Positions 7,201-16,851 are shown, numbered from the stretch's first letter. The stretch: DNA of 64,000 nucleotides from Myxosarcina sp. GI1 (GCF_000756305.1 NZ_JRFE01000014.1:1-64000), one strand, 5' to 3'. The notes: a model not told the origin generated them from the letters alone. Numbers and translations are program-made.

Positions 7201-9846
7201 ATGAAGCGACGATTTTTTTTGTTTTGGCTGGCTAGCATTTCTCTAACAACGATCGCTAGTATCACCAAACCTTCACAGTCAGCCTACGGGCAATCGCCAG
7301 AAACAACAAAGACAGTTATATTTTATGTTGCCACTAACGGGAGCGATCGCTGGTCGGGGAAACGCAAAGCTCCTAATATATTAAAGACAGACGGACCTTT
7401 TGCCACACTGCATCGGGCGCGAGATGCTATTAGAGAGTTAAAAAATCAGCGAGGAGGAATTCTTCAACAACCCGTAACCGTAATGGTGCGTCGCGGTACT
7501 TATTATCTAGCCGAACCCCTAACCCTAACCGAGGAAGATTCTGGAACGGCGGAGTTTCCCATTACCTATCAAGCCTATCCCAACGAAAAGCCTGTTATTA
7601 GTGGAGGCAGGTTAATCAATAACTGGAAGCGACGGGGACGTTTTTGGGTTGCGAAGTTGCCTACTTTAGAAACGGGGAAATGGTATTTTCGTCTACTGCG
7701 CGTGGATAACGATTGGGCAATTCGCGCTCGTTATCCCAAATTCGATCCCGACAATCCCTCAAGAAGTTGGCTTTATGTAAATCCTCTGCCGCCTATCGCC
7801 AATAACCAGGGCAGATTTAATTCTAGTGTGGGTAGTATTCACAATCCAGGCGACAAGTTAGAGTGGAATATTTCTGTTGCTAAAGCTGGCAAATATAGAG
7901 TCTGGATTCGCTACGCCAACAACATGAAAGTTTATGGTGTTGAAAATATGGATGGCAGAACTGCTCTTAGGGTAAATGGTGGAAAACCTGTCAAGCTACA
8001 AAATTTACCTAATACGGGCAGCTTTAGTACCTTTCGCTGGTCGTTTGCGGCGACACTTTGGCTAAAGGCTGGAAAGCAAACTTTAACTTGGGAAAATCTT
8101 CAAGGGGGAGGTTTATCAATAGATGCTCTTTGTTTGACCGACGATTTTAATTGGAATCCTGCAAAAGCGATCGATGTAGATGCAGCAGGTGAAGTTCTGG
8201 TTAGCTCAAAACGAGCGGACAAAAACTTAATTGTCGTTCAGGCAGAAGCTTTCGATCGCTCTGTAGGAAATAAAATCGCCACCTTTTCTCGTAGTCGCCT
8301 ACGGCATCGCTTGGCGATCGCTCCTGGTCAATTTCCTAACTGGCAAGACTGGGAGGGAGCAGAAGTAAATGTGTTTCTGACAGGAGACTATGGCAACGCA
8401 ATTTTACCAATTACTCAGGTAGATCGAGCCGCTCGCACTTTGTACGGCAATTTTACCAGTGCCGACTATCCACCTGCTGCTGGCAATCGCTTTTTTATAG
8501 AGAATGTTCGTGAGGCATTAAATAATCCTGGTGAGTGGTATTTAGACACACAAAAAGATGAATTAATCTATTTGCCTAGAAGCCACGACTTTCCTAAAAA
8601 TATAGATGTCGTTGCCCCTGCAATGGATAGGCTAATCGTTCTACAAGGCAGTAATCCCGAAACGGCTTTGGTAGAAAACATTAAGTTTCAAGGTTTGAGC
8701 TTTAGCGATACGGACTACACAATAGCGGACAATTACTTTTTTCCTGCCAATGCCGCAGTTTGGTTATCGGCAGCCAGACAGTGTGAGATTGAAAATTGCT
8801 CCTTTACCAGTCTTGGCGGCTATGGGGTAAGGATCGAAAAATCTAGCCACGACAATCGCATCGTACACAACCAGATGTCGCAGTTGGGGCAAGGTGGGGT
8901 AGTTCTTCTAGGAGATAAAGACTCTCAACCAGTTAATAATTTAATTGCTGCCAACGATATTCATGATGGTGGTAAAGTCTACAAACACGTAGCTGGAGTC
9001 TATATTGTCAACAGCAGCAATAATCGGATCGCTCACAACAATATCTATCGGATGCCACGTTACGGCATTTCTCTAAAAACAATAGAGCGCGATCGCTATT
9101 CCCGTCACAATATCATTGAGTTTAATGCGATTGTCGATACCAATTTAGAAACCAGCGATACTGGAGCTATTGAAAGCTATACGGGCGATCGCAAACAGCT
9201 TACTGGTAATATTATCCGCTTTAACTACATTCGTAATGTGGTCGGTATGGGAACTAACAGAAAAGGACAAATTCTTTCACCATACTACACCTGGGGAATT
9301 TATCTAGATGCTCATACCAGCGGCGTAAAAGTTTACGGAAATGTAATTATCGGTACGGTAAGAGGCGGTATTTATATTAACGGCGGTAAAAAAAACCTGG
9401 TAGAAAATAATATTTTTATCAACGGCGGTAAAAATCAACTCCGAGTCAATTTTAGAGATCCTGGTTTTGCAACGGGTAATATTATCAGACGCAATCTTGT
9501 CGTGTACAAAAATCCCCAGGCAACCCTATGGAAAAGTATTAATAAAGGTTTTAAAGCTTGGCAGCCCGTTTTAATGTCAGAATGCGACTACAATCTTTAC
9601 TGGCATACAGGTAGTTTGAATCTTGCAGCACCAAAGCAAACTAATTTAACTCCCGAAGGCAATTTCGAGCAGTGGCAGACAGCAGGATTCGATCGCCATT
9701 CCCTAATTGCCGATCCTTTATTTGTTAATGCCGAAGCAGAAGACTACAGGCTCAAACCCAACTCTCCTGCTTTCAAACTAGGTTTTAAACGAATACCTTT
9801 AGAACGTATCGGAATTAGTGGTTTTAATGTAAGTTCTAAGCAATAG
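7201..9846 (+). CDS. secreted right-handed parallel beta-helix protein with an inserted carbohydrate-binding-like module
   Basis: This 881-residue exported protein has a signal peptide (MKRRFFLFWLAS, cleavage near AYGQS at about 30). The mature start, FYVATNGSDRWSG followed by FATLHRARDAI and RGTYYLAEPL, is the entry segment of the DUF1565/pectate-lyase-like beta-helix superfamily. Residues about 215-320 look like a CBM6/35-type sandwich (KAGKYRVWIRYANN, then AGKQTLTWENLQGGG). Helix coils rich in Asn ladders run from about 500 to 770 (NCSFTSLGGYGVRI, NRIAHNNIYRMPRYGISL, RGGIYINGGKKNLVENN). Relatives include polysaccharide lyases, epimerases and glycosidases. No catalytic set can be assigned by eye. 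The 66-nt gap from the FkbM gene allows co-transcription. Confidence 0.85.
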   Translation: MKRRFFLFWLASISLTTIASITKPSQSAYGQSPETTKTVIFYVATNGSDRWSGKRKAPNILKTDGPFATLHRARDAIRELKNQRGGILQQPVTVMVRRGTYYLAEPLTLTEEDSGTAEFPITYQAYPNEKPVISGGRLINNWKRRGRFWVAKLPTLETGKWYFRLLRVDNDWAIRARYPKFDPDNPSRSWLYVNPLPPIANNQGRFNSSVGSIHNPGDKLEWNISVAKAGKYRVWIRYANNMKVYGVENMDGRTALRVNGGKPVKLQNLPNTGSFSTFRWSFAATLWLKAGKQTLTWENLQGGGLSIDALCLTDDFNWNPAKAIDVDAAGEVLVSSKRADKNLIVVQAEAFDRSVGNKIATFSRSRLRHRLAIAPGQFPNWQDWEGAEVNVFLTGDYGNAILPITQVDRAARTLYGNFTSADYPPAAGNRFFIENVREALNNPGEWYLDTQKDELIYLPRSHDFPKNIDVVAPAMDRLIVLQGSNPETALVENIKFQGLSFSDTDYTIADNYFFPANAAVWLSAARQCEIENCSFTSLGGYGVRIEKSSHDNRIVHNQMSQLGQGGVVLLGDKDSQPVNNLIAANDIHDGGKVYKHVAGVYIVNSSNNRIAHNNIYRMPRYGISLKTIERDRYSRHNIIEFNAIVDTNLETSDTGAIESYTGDRKQLTGNIIRFNYIRNVVGMGTNRKGQILSPYYTWGIYLDAHTSGVKVYGNVIIGTVRGGIYINGGKKNLVENNIFINGGKNQLRVNFRDPGFATGNIIRRNLVVYKNPQATLWKSINKGFKAWQPVLMSECDYNLYWHTGSLNLAAPKQTNLTPEGNFEQWQTAGFDRHSLIADPLFVNAEAEDYRLKPNSPAFKLGFKRIPLERIGISGFNVSSKQ

Positions 9847-9919
9847 AACGCAATATTTATAAAGCTAACTCTAGAAAGAATTTGTTAATAATCTAATAAA
9901 TTATAAAAAAGTTTCAAAA

Positions 9920-10429
9920 CTATGCTCTTAATAAATGACGTGCGCTTAAGGTAGCCCAATAAGTTATATCATCTTTAGTTATTAAATCATCTGTTTGCCG
10001 TTCTTTAGGTTTAGAAGTCTCGATACTAGAATTAAAACTATTAGCTTGAGGAAATAAACTTTTTAAGAAAAAATCTATAGTTTGTTGTTTCAGTAGACCT
10101 TTCATCACTGCCGTACTACCAAAACGTAAAGCTATTTTCTTTTGTTCGCATAAAATTAATTTTATATCTTCTTCTGTTAATAATCCTGCTTGTTTTAAGT
10201 AATATCCTAAAGGATGTTTCTGTTGTTGATTGACGAAATCTAACCATTGTTCGCCAAAAAAGTCAGCAGTTGTCTGCTCGATCCAACCTCTCATCGCTAA
10301 AATTTCGCCAACTCGCAAATCTTGATAGTTTTTTTGGTCGAATAGTGCTACTTTTATTTGAGAATCTGTTACTAAGCCAGCATCCTGTAAAATTTCGCCC
10401 AAAGGCTTGTATGTAATCATCTTGGACAT
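9920..10429 (-). CDS. stand-alone tandem MshEN-like protein (possible c-di-GMP binder)
   Basis: The 169-residue soluble protein is built from two copies of one module, at about 9-60 and 73-125. Copy one reads PLGEIL, AGLVT, QIKVALFDQ, then RVGEIL. Copy two reads PLGYYL, AGLLT, DIKLILCEQ, then RFGSTA. The spacing of Leu-Gly, Gly-Leu, Leu-x-x-Gln and Gly follows the MshEN (GspE N-terminal) motif known to bind cyclic di-GMP. Usually the module precedes a type IV pilus or type II secretion ATPase; here no ATPase is attached. The second copy has lost the final Leu-Gly pair and may be degenerate. The gene stands alone and ends tail-to-tail with the beta-helix gene. Fold assignment is by motif only. 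Confidence 0.55.
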   Translation of the reverse strand: MSKMITYKPLGEILQDAGLVTDSQIKVALFDQKNYQDLRVGEILAMRGWIEQTTADFFGEQWLDFVNQQQKHPLGYYLKQAGLLTEEDIKLILCEQKKIALRFGSTAVMKGLLKQQTIDFFLKSLFPQANSFNSSIETSKPKERQTDDLITKDDITYWATLSARHLLRA

Positions 10430-10646
10430 TTGTTTAAAAGCTTGTATGTAATTTTGTAAAACTATGCAAATCGATTAGCGTCCTAATTCCAACTAATTGA
10501 AGTTTAGCGCAATATATTTTCAAATAAGTAAAATTTATATCAATATTTTAACTATAAACTCTCCCAAATTCTGGGGATATTGCTTAAGTAAAAACACTCA
10601 AAATAAAATAAATTATTTTGTTTAGAAAATTACCATTTATATTTGA

Positions 10647-10835
10647 GATTTTGAAAATTATGTAGTAGGTGTAACCATAACCAACTTCGTAAATACTTGG
10701 GGTATTTATCCTTGGTCTATAGGTCGAGGAGAAAAATACATTTATCCAAACGATTTTAAATCGTTTGAAGCTCTTTCTCCTTTTGGCAAAGTTTTCTTTT
10801 GTGCTTCAAAAGATAGAGAATATCTATTTAATTAA
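10647..10835 (+). pseudogene. possible C-terminal gene remnant
   Basis: A stop-to-stop frame of 62 codons has no usable start codon but a composition typical of real protein: NYVVGVTITNFVNTWGIYP, then PWSIGRGEKYIYPNDF and SPFGKVFFCASKD, ending in LFN and TAA. It overlaps the last bases of the minus-strand gene at 10832. I do not recognise the family. It could be the tail of a decayed gene. The rest of 10430-10831 is AT-rich and otherwise empty. Confidence 0.35.
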
Positions 10836-11404
10836 AAACTATCAGATTCAGGTCTGGCATCAGTTCCCGAACGATTGAGGAACAAATTACCAGCAGCATC
10901 GTTTTGATACACGCAGTTAATTTGAGGAGAACCGTCTATACTACCCGTATAGGCAAAGGTATTCATTCTGCGCTTACAGTCTTTTACCTGTTCGGAATTA
11001 ATTAGCTTTCTTTGTTCTAAGAGCGACCAGTTATTTTGACGCAGAATACATCCAGGCTGCATCACTGGCTGAGAAACAAAGACGTTGAAGGGGTTCATGC
11101 TCAAAAAGAACCGCATATCTGTTACCACCGCACTCGCTCCATATTGCTGACAGAGTTCGGGGTTTGGTGCCAGGCGATCGATTTCCAAGCGAGAATCGAT
11201 ACTGGCAAGGTTGCTGTTGCTGCTAAAGTTTAAGCTAATTCCTACGACAATACCTATGATAAAAACGCTGGCTAAAACTGCCACTTTAGCGACGTTAAAG
11301 GGATTTTTGTTTTTATTATTTAGAGGCGAAGTAGAGGGAGCAGATTTTCCATTGGGAGGACTATAGCGGTCGTATTCGTACTCGGTTCTATTTCTGCGTT
11401 TCAT
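10832..11404 (-). CDS. DUF3172-type single-span membrane protein
   Basis: The 190-residue protein has a polar, basic N-terminus (MKRRNRTEYEYDRYSPP), one transmembrane helix at about 39-58 (VAKVAVLASVFIIGIVVGIS), and a soluble domain of about 130 residues. That domain has the conserved-looking blocks LCQQYGASAVVTDMR, FVSQPVMQPGCILR and NWSLLEQRKLI, with four cysteines. This matches my memory of the DUF3172 family, found in cyanobacteria and plastids and of unknown function. The soluble part should face the lumen or periplasm. No operon partner is present. Confidence 0.7.
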   Translation of the reverse strand: MKRRNRTEYEYDRYSPPNGKSAPSTSPLNNKNKNPFNVAKVAVLASVFIIGIVVGISLNFSSNSNLASIDSRLEIDRLAPNPELCQQYGASAVVTDMRFFLSMNPFNVFVSQPVMQPGCILRQNNWSLLEQRKLINSEQVKDCKRRMNTFAYTGSIDGSPQINCVYQNDAAGNLFLNRSGTDARPESDSF

Positions 11405-11695
11405 AAAATATAAGCTGGTTAAAAATTTAAATAATTCAAAAGTGATTTTATACTACCTATTCTAACTAATGAGTACAGAGGAGTAATTTTCTTAACTATC
11501 TTATTATTTAGTGTACGCACTAGGCAGTAGTACTCAATCTATTTAATAATAAGGGACAAAGAATCGCCTAATATCTTCCCCTGTTCCCTGCCAATTTATA
11601 CCCATCAATTAGATATTGACACACCGACTAAACTTTTTACTAACGTTTGATAGCTAATCAAAGCTGTAAACCGAGTAATAAAATTGCTACAGAGT

Positions 11696-13006
11696 CTAAT
11701 TTACAGCAAACTGACAATCATCTAGTTGTGGACGCTCTACTGGCTCTTTAAAAGCAGATTTTAAAGCAGCTTGTCTGCGCTCTGGAGATTCAGCAGCAAG
11801 ATTCCAGAGACTTTCATAAAAGAAGAAAGATACGCCGCTAAGATGACGATCGCGTACTGCGTTTATCTGCTTGTTAATGTTGTTCCAGTAAACTTTACGA
11901 CCTTTTAAACCAGATAAAATACCAATTCCTACGGGAATGTGTTGGCTGGCAGCAATAATTTCTGGCTGTTGTATTTCCTTAATAAAGCTTTTTTGGCGAT
12001 CGCGATAAACTTGTACTATTAATTCTTCAATTAATCCCATTCTTTCCCAACGATACCAATCTAAGAGAAAAGAGTTGAGGGAAAACTCCTGGGGATTGGG
12101 CGACAGGGAGACAATTGCCTGGGGATTGGCTTGTTTGATTTCGTGAAACAGCGTTTCCATATAAGCCGTAATTTTATTGGCTCGCCAGCGTATCCATTCG
12201 GGAGCTTGACTGTCTTCTGGTGGAGATTTTCCGCCGTGTTCTTGTTTGTATAGCTCTACCGTATATTCGTCGTAACCCAACTCCGAAGGATAGCCAAAGT
12301 GATCGTCAAATTGAATGCCGTCTACATCGTAGCTACTAACAACTTCTACAACTAAATCGGTAATAAACTTTTGGACTTCGGGATGCAGGGGATTGAGCCA
12401 AACCCGTTGATGAACGTCTCCTTCCCACCAGATAGCGTCACCATCGCGTCGCATAGTCCACCACTGAGGATGGCTTTGTGCCAATACAGAATCGGCAGGA
12501 GCCATAAAGCCAAATTCAAACCAGGGAATTACCGCCAGATTCTTTTTATGACCTGCGGTAATAATTTCATCGAGAAGATCGCGGTTTTTTAATTCTTCAA
12601 TCGGATCTTGTGGGTATCCCGTAACCTGTTGGGAAACTTGCGAGGGATAAAGAGTATGACCCCAATTCCAGACGGTAGGATAGAGAGTATTAAAATTTAA
12701 TTCTGCCAGATTGGAGATCGCTTCTGAGGTTTTTTGACGGGAAAAAAGTACGTCGCTATCGATATTAGTCAGCCAGACTCCTCTTAATTCTCTATCAGTA
12801 TTACTCGTACAGGTTTGAACTGATTCTGTAGAAGCGCGATCGCTTGGTAGTTGGGTATTACCCGTTAAAGGAGTTAGAGCGATAATAATAAAGGTCAAAA
12901 TAAACAGAAACACCAACCAAGAGGGGCGACCCCAATCTCGGCTAAACTGGACTAATTTGTTAGCAAAGTTATCGTATGTCTTAGCAATTCGCTCTTTCAT
13001 TAACAA
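11696..13006 (-). CDS. membrane-anchored GHL10 (glycoside-hydrolase-like) family protein
   Basis: The 436-residue protein has an N-terminal transmembrane anchor at about 30-50 (LVFLFILTFIIIALTPL) and an exported TIM-barrel domain. The domain opens with RELRGVWLTNIDSDVLF, typical of the GHL10 family (Pfam PF02638, formerly DUF187). Other blocks are FNTLYPTVWNWGHTLYPS, VIPWFEFGF, VWLNPLHPEVQKFI, DGIQFDDHFGYP and VSLSPNPQEFSLN. Acidic residues in QFDDHFG are plausible catalytic or ligand residues. Family members act on peptidoglycan-related or other cell-envelope glycans. The gene is monocistronic, with only an 82-nt gap to the divergent GNAT gene. The family is secure; the substrate is unknown. 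Confidence 0.88.
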   Translation of the reverse strand: MLMKERIAKTYDNFANKLVQFSRDWGRPSWLVFLFILTFIIIALTPLTGNTQLPSDRASTESVQTCTSNTDRELRGVWLTNIDSDVLFSRQKTSEAISNLAELNFNTLYPTVWNWGHTLYPSQVSQQVTGYPQDPIEELKNRDLLDEIITAGHKKNLAVIPWFEFGFMAPADSVLAQSHPQWWTMRRDGDAIWWEGDVHQRVWLNPLHPEVQKFITDLVVEVVSSYDVDGIQFDDHFGYPSELGYDEYTVELYKQEHGGKSPPEDSQAPEWIRWRANKITAYMETLFHEIKQANPQAIVSLSPNPQEFSLNSFLLDWYRWERMGLIEELIVQVYRDRQKSFIKEIQQPEIIAASQHIPVGIGILSGLKGRKVYWNNINKQINAVRDRHLSGVSFFFYESLWNLAAESPERRQAALKSAFKEPVERPQLDDCQFAVN

Positions 13007-13088
13007 TTACTCTCAAATTATAAGCTGACGCGATCGATCGCAAATATGGCGATTATAGCTTTTCCAAAACAAATCATGAGTAAAAATA

Positions 13089-13589
13089 ATGGCAATGTAC
13101 ATTCGAGATGCTGTTGAAGCCGATCTTAAGGCGATCGTCGAAATTTACAATCAGAGTATTCCCTATCGTCTTGCTACTGCCGATACCGAACCGATTTCGG
13201 TTGCTAGTCGCCTAAAATGGTATCGCGACCGCCCCAATAATCGTCCTCTATGGGTAGTAGAAATTGAAGCCACCATAGCTGGCTGGCTGAGTTTTCAATC
13301 TTTCTACGGTCGTCCAGCATATTGCCATACTGCCGAATTAAGTATTTATGTAGCCGATAAATTTCAGCGTCGGGGAATTGGTAGTGGTTTATTGGAAAGA
13401 GCGATCGTTTCATCGCCGCAACTAGAAATCAAAACTCTATTAGGCTTTATTTTTGCTCACAATCACGCCAGTTTAAAGCTGTTTGCAAACTATGGTTTTA
13501 TAACCTGGGGACACTTACCCCAAGTAGCAGAACTCGACGGTATCGAGAGAGATTTAATAATTTTGGGTCGTCAGATTTCTAAAAATTAG
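13089..13589 (+). CDS. GNAT N-acetyltransferase, phosphinothricin-acetyltransferase-like
   Basis: The 166-residue enzyme has the pat/bar/YncA-type GNAT layout. MYIRDAVEADLKAIVEIYNQSI opens the fold, ELSIYVADKFQRRGIGSGLL provides the acetyl-CoA pyrophosphate loop (QRRGIG), and SLKLFANYGFITWGHLPQV ends it. Related enzymes N-acetylate small amines such as methionine sulfoximine or phosphinothricin. The second ATG (13095) is an alternative start two residues in. It lies alone between two minus-strand genes. No terminator is obvious in 13590-13812; a GGCGTTG/CAACGCC inverted repeat with a long loop sits near 13772-13803. Confidence 0.85.
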   Translation: MAMYIRDAVEADLKAIVEIYNQSIPYRLATADTEPISVASRLKWYRDRPNNRPLWVVEIEATIAGWLSFQSFYGRPAYCHTAELSIYVADKFQRRGIGSGLLERAIVSSPQLEIKTLLGFIFAHNHASLKLFANYGFITWGHLPQVAELDGIERDLIILGRQISKN

Positions 13590-13812
13590 AACTAAGCTTT
13601 TATTCTTTTTCAAGCTTGCAAACCTTAGCAATACAAGGCAAGAACATTCTAGCGTAAGATGGCGACAGCAATTGTCTCTGCTTTTTTAGTAGTTAGATCG
13701 GAATTGGCGATCGCTTTTTACAAGACCTCTGCCAAAATCTGACGACTCCACTTTGCTCCTAAAAAATACATAGTTGGCGTTGCAATTGTCGGAACAAATA
13801 CAACGCCATTCC

Positions 13813-14604
13813 TTATCCTAATTGCTCTACAGTTACACTTTCGGTTGATTCGTTTGAAGATTCTACAGCTACGGGAATGGCTGGAGTTAAAGCAGATTCA
13901 TCAGATTGCCTGGAATTCCAGAACCACCAATTATTAACGTAAAGCATCTGCCGTAATGGAGTTTTGATGGCAATTAAAAACATACCAATTGAAAGTAAAC
14001 ACCATACTGCTGGCCACTCGTTGATATTGTCGGTTAAAATGCGAGCTGCTAAAGGTCCAACTATGACATGGTATAAAGTAAATTTCCATGAACCATAGAT
14101 TAGAGGAGCGACAAATACTGGAATGTAATAGCCTAAAGTCAACCATTTTAAACCATTCATCGGTACGTTCCAGGCTATATGCCAATTTCCCGATACAGAA
14201 CAAAGCTGACTGCCACAAAGAGGTTCGTATCCGATCGTGCAAGTTCCCGCCCATTCAAAAGGATATAGTTTGAGCGACATTAAAATTACACCAATAAAAC
14301 ACATGCCATAGATAAAAGGACTGACTTGGTTTCTAACTTTTTCTGGAATAAATTGTAGTGCTACTGCACTAATGAAAAAGGGTTGAAAGATAATATGCAA
14401 GACTCCGAGCAGCGTAAAAATTTGATTTGAAGGTAGTTCTGGTCGGTCGATAACCGTATAAGTAAATGCTTGCAGCAATTCCATCAACGAGAAATAGCCA
14501 AGTGGAATCCAAAATGCTTTTTTTTCGCCTTTCCAAGCGACATAAGCCGTACTGGTCAGACCTATTGTAGCCAGGGTTGCCGATGCTTCTCCGCTCCAAC
14601 ACAT
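13813..14604 (-). CDS. conserved multi-span membrane protein (MCWS-type, possibly DUF5765)
   Basis: The 263-residue protein has about seven hydrophobic helices and starts MCWSGEASATLATIG. Conserved-looking residues cluster in the helix near WIPLGYFSLMELLQAFTY and in the loop around Cys-Thr-Ile-Gly-Tyr-Glu-Pro-Leu-Cys, where several cysteines (CTIGYEPLCGSQLCSVSG) may form disulfides or bind metal. A polar tail of about 35 residues rich in Ser and Glu ends the protein. I associate the MCWS start with the uncharacterised DUF5765 family, but this is from memory. The function is unknown. Downstream of fabH on the same strand, 138 nt apart, so it may be read from the same transcript. Confidence 0.55.
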   Translation of the reverse strand: MCWSGEASATLATIGLTSTAYVAWKGEKKAFWIPLGYFSLMELLQAFTYTVIDRPELPSNQIFTLLGVLHIIFQPFFISAVALQFIPEKVRNQVSPFIYGMCFIGVILMSLKLYPFEWAGTCTIGYEPLCGSQLCSVSGNWHIAWNVPMNGLKWLTLGYYIPVFVAPLIYGSWKFTLYHVIVGPLAARILTDNINEWPAVWCLLSIGMFLIAIKTPLRQMLYVNNWWFWNSRQSDESALTPAIPVAVESSNESTESVTVEQLG

Positions 14605-14741
14605 AGTTTGTAAATCTCTAATTTGGTTTGAAGTTTAATTTAAATTAGCGAATCTTGACGCTAAAATGCACGGTTGAGCGATCGCATCTACATCTAACTA
14701 AATATTTCTTATTGCTTATTGCAGTATTTAAATTAAATATT

Positions 14742-15740
14742 TTAACCCCACTTAAAAATTGCCGAACTCCAGGTCAAGCCAGCCCCAAAACCAGAAGCGG
14801 CGATGGTATCTCCAGGCTTTACTCTACCCTGTCTGACGGCTTCATCTAATGCCAGGGGAATTGAAGCTGCTGAAGTGTTTCCATATTCGGAAATATTGCT
14901 AAGTATTTTGCTCCGAGGTATTTTAAGACGTTTTGCCACTGCATCCATAATGCGTTGATTTGCCTGATGTAAGAGCAGCCAATCAATATCTGCGGAGGTA
15001 AGATTGGCGTGAAACATGGCTTTACCAATTGCTTCGGGAACTTTATCTACGGCAAAACGATAGACTTCTTTACCATTCATGGTTATGGGCTGATAGGTAC
15101 CGCTCTGGGTAGTAAGATCGGCAACCAGAGGCTGAGACTGACTCTGATAGGAAAGATTGAGACAGCCATTTTTGCTGCCGTCGCTATACATAGAAAAGCC
15201 CAAAAGGCGATCGCCTTCAGGAATTGCCTGACAAACTACCGCACCCGCACCATCGCCAAATAAAACGCAGGTATTGCGATCGTTCCAATCTACCCAACGA
15301 GAAAGAACATCTGCACCAATAACTAAAGCGTTGCGATATACACCAGTATGAATAAACTGAGTAGCAGTAATCAGGGCAAAGACAAAACCCGAACAAGCAG
15401 CAGTCAGATCGAAAGCTACGGCTCTATTGGCACCAATTAAAGCCTGAATGTTACTCGCGCTGCCAAATAAATCGTCGGGGGTAGAGGTTGCCAAAATAAT
15501 CAAATCGATATCGGTGGGAGTAATGCCTGCCATTGAAATTGCCTGCTGGCAAGCGATCGCCGATAGTTTGCTAAGAGACTCGGTATTATTAGCAATATGA
15601 CGGCGTTTCATTCCCGTTCTACTGCTAATCCAATCATCAGAAGTTTCTACTATGCGAGCTAAATGCTCGTTGGTCAAAATCGCCTTTGGTGCAGCCGAAC
15701 CACATCCAGTAATTGCAATACCAGCCCCCGCATTATTCAA
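14742..15740 (-). CDS. fabH: 3-oxoacyl-[acyl-carrier-protein] synthase III
   Basis: The 332-residue KAS III condenses acetyl-CoA with malonyl-ACP to start type II fatty acid synthesis. The catalytic triad is in place: Cys116 in TAACSGF, His258 in LLHQAN and Asn288 in EYGNTS. The acyl-pocket and CoA-binding regions are intact and the C-terminus GFGAGLTWSSAIFKWG is typical. It lies 55 nt downstream of plsX on the same strand, the usual plsX-fabH pair that couples phospholipid and fatty acid initiation. Length matches the family. Confidence 0.95.
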   Translation of the reverse strand: MNNAGAGIAITGCGSAAPKAILTNEHLARIVETSDDWISSRTGMKRRHIANNTESLSKLSAIACQQAISMAGITPTDIDLIILATSTPDDLFGSASNIQALIGANRAVAFDLTAACSGFVFALITATQFIHTGVYRNALVIGADVLSRWVDWNDRNTCVLFGDGAGAVVCQAIPEGDRLLGFSMYSDGSKNGCLNLSYQSQSQPLVADLTTQSGTYQPITMNGKEVYRFAVDKVPEAIGKAMFHANLTSADIDWLLLHQANQRIMDAVAKRLKIPRSKILSNISEYGNTSAASIPLALDEAVRQGRVKPGDTIAASGFGAGLTWSSAIFKWG

Positions 15741-15795
15741 TGTCTTTCTCCCTTGCTGCTTGGCACTAATAATTTATTTATTTGCCAAGTTTACA

Positions 15796-16851
15796 CTAGC
15801 TCACAGCCTTTTCAGCTATATCTTCGGCATCTGTAACTATTTTTTCGTTATATGCCTTAATTCGTTCTAAAACGCGATTGTCGATCGCCTCTTTTGCCTG
15901 GCGAATAGCGTTAAATATTGATGGTGCTTTAGAGCTACCATGACTGATGATACACACCCCCGCTACCCCAAACAACAAACCTCCCCCATGTTCGGCATGG
16001 TCGATCCTTTGTTTAATATTGCTTAAATTGGGTTTGAGTAGTGCCGTGCCTAACTTACCCCGCCAGCCTTGAGGCAGTTCTTCTTTCATAATTTGCAGCA
16101 TTACTTCCCCTACTGCCTCGGCAAATTTTAAGAGTATATTACCTACAAAACCATCGCAGACAATAATATCGAATTCTCCCGATAAAACATCTCTTCCTTC
16201 AGCATTGCCGACAAAGGGAATCTGGGGATTTGATTCTAATAACCGATGGGTTTGTAAAGCCAGGTCATTACCTTTGGAAGCTTCTTCCCCAATATTGAGC
16301 AATCCTAGTTTGGGTTTGGCATTACCCAATACATATTTACTGTATATAGTTCCCATTAAAGCAAACTGCTCTAAATATTTGGGGCGACAGTCTACATTAG
16401 CACCGACATCGAGTACGATTACCGATTTATTAGGTATGATGGTCGGAAAAACCGCGCCAATAGCGGGGCGATCGATACCTTTTAATCGTCCCAGACGTAG
16501 TAAAGCCGATGCCATTGCTGCTCCTGAATGTCCTGCCGAAACTACAGCCTGCGCCTGTTGTTGCTTGACTAAATTCATCGCTACATTAATTGAAGCTTTG
16601 GGTTTGCGACGAATTGCCACCAGTGGTTCTTCTTTCATAGCGATCGCTTCTTGAGCGGGTACTATTTCCAGTAAAGAAGTATCGACGTTACCATGTTTTT
16701 TAATCGAGGATTCAATTTGTTTTTCATCCCCTACTAACAAAACTTTTACATCGAGCCTGGTTATAGCTTGTATAGCTCCAGCAACGATTTCATCGGGAGC
16801 ATAATCTCCCCCCATAGCATCTACGGCGATTGTCGGGCGTTTAAATACCAT
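15796..16851 (-). CDS. plsX: phosphate acyltransferase PlsX
   Basis: The 351-residue enzyme makes acyl-phosphate from acyl-ACP, the first step towards phosphatidic acid with PlsY. The N-terminus IAVDAMGGDYAPDEIVAGA is the family signature. Further conserved blocks are VSAGHSGAAMASALLRLGR, LDVGANVDCRP and FVGNAEGRDV. It is the first gene of the plsX-fabH pair and has its own upstream gap of about 200 nt, the likely promoter region. Membrane-associated, without a transmembrane helix. Nothing unusual is visible. Confidence 0.95.
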   Translation of the reverse strand: MVFKRPTIAVDAMGGDYAPDEIVAGAIQAITRLDVKVLLVGDEKQIESSIKKHGNVDTSLLEIVPAQEAIAMKEEPLVAIRRKPKASINVAMNLVKQQQAQAVVSAGHSGAAMASALLRLGRLKGIDRPAIGAVFPTIIPNKSVIVLDVGANVDCRPKYLEQFALMGTIYSKYVLGNAKPKLGLLNIGEEASKGNDLALQTHRLLESNPQIPFVGNAEGRDVLSGEFDIIVCDGFVGNILLKFAEAVGEVMLQIMKEELPQGWRGKLGTALLKPNLSNIKQRIDHAEHGGGLLFGVAGVCIISHGSSKAPSIFNAIRQAKEAIDNRVLERIKAYNEKIVTDAEDIAEKAVS

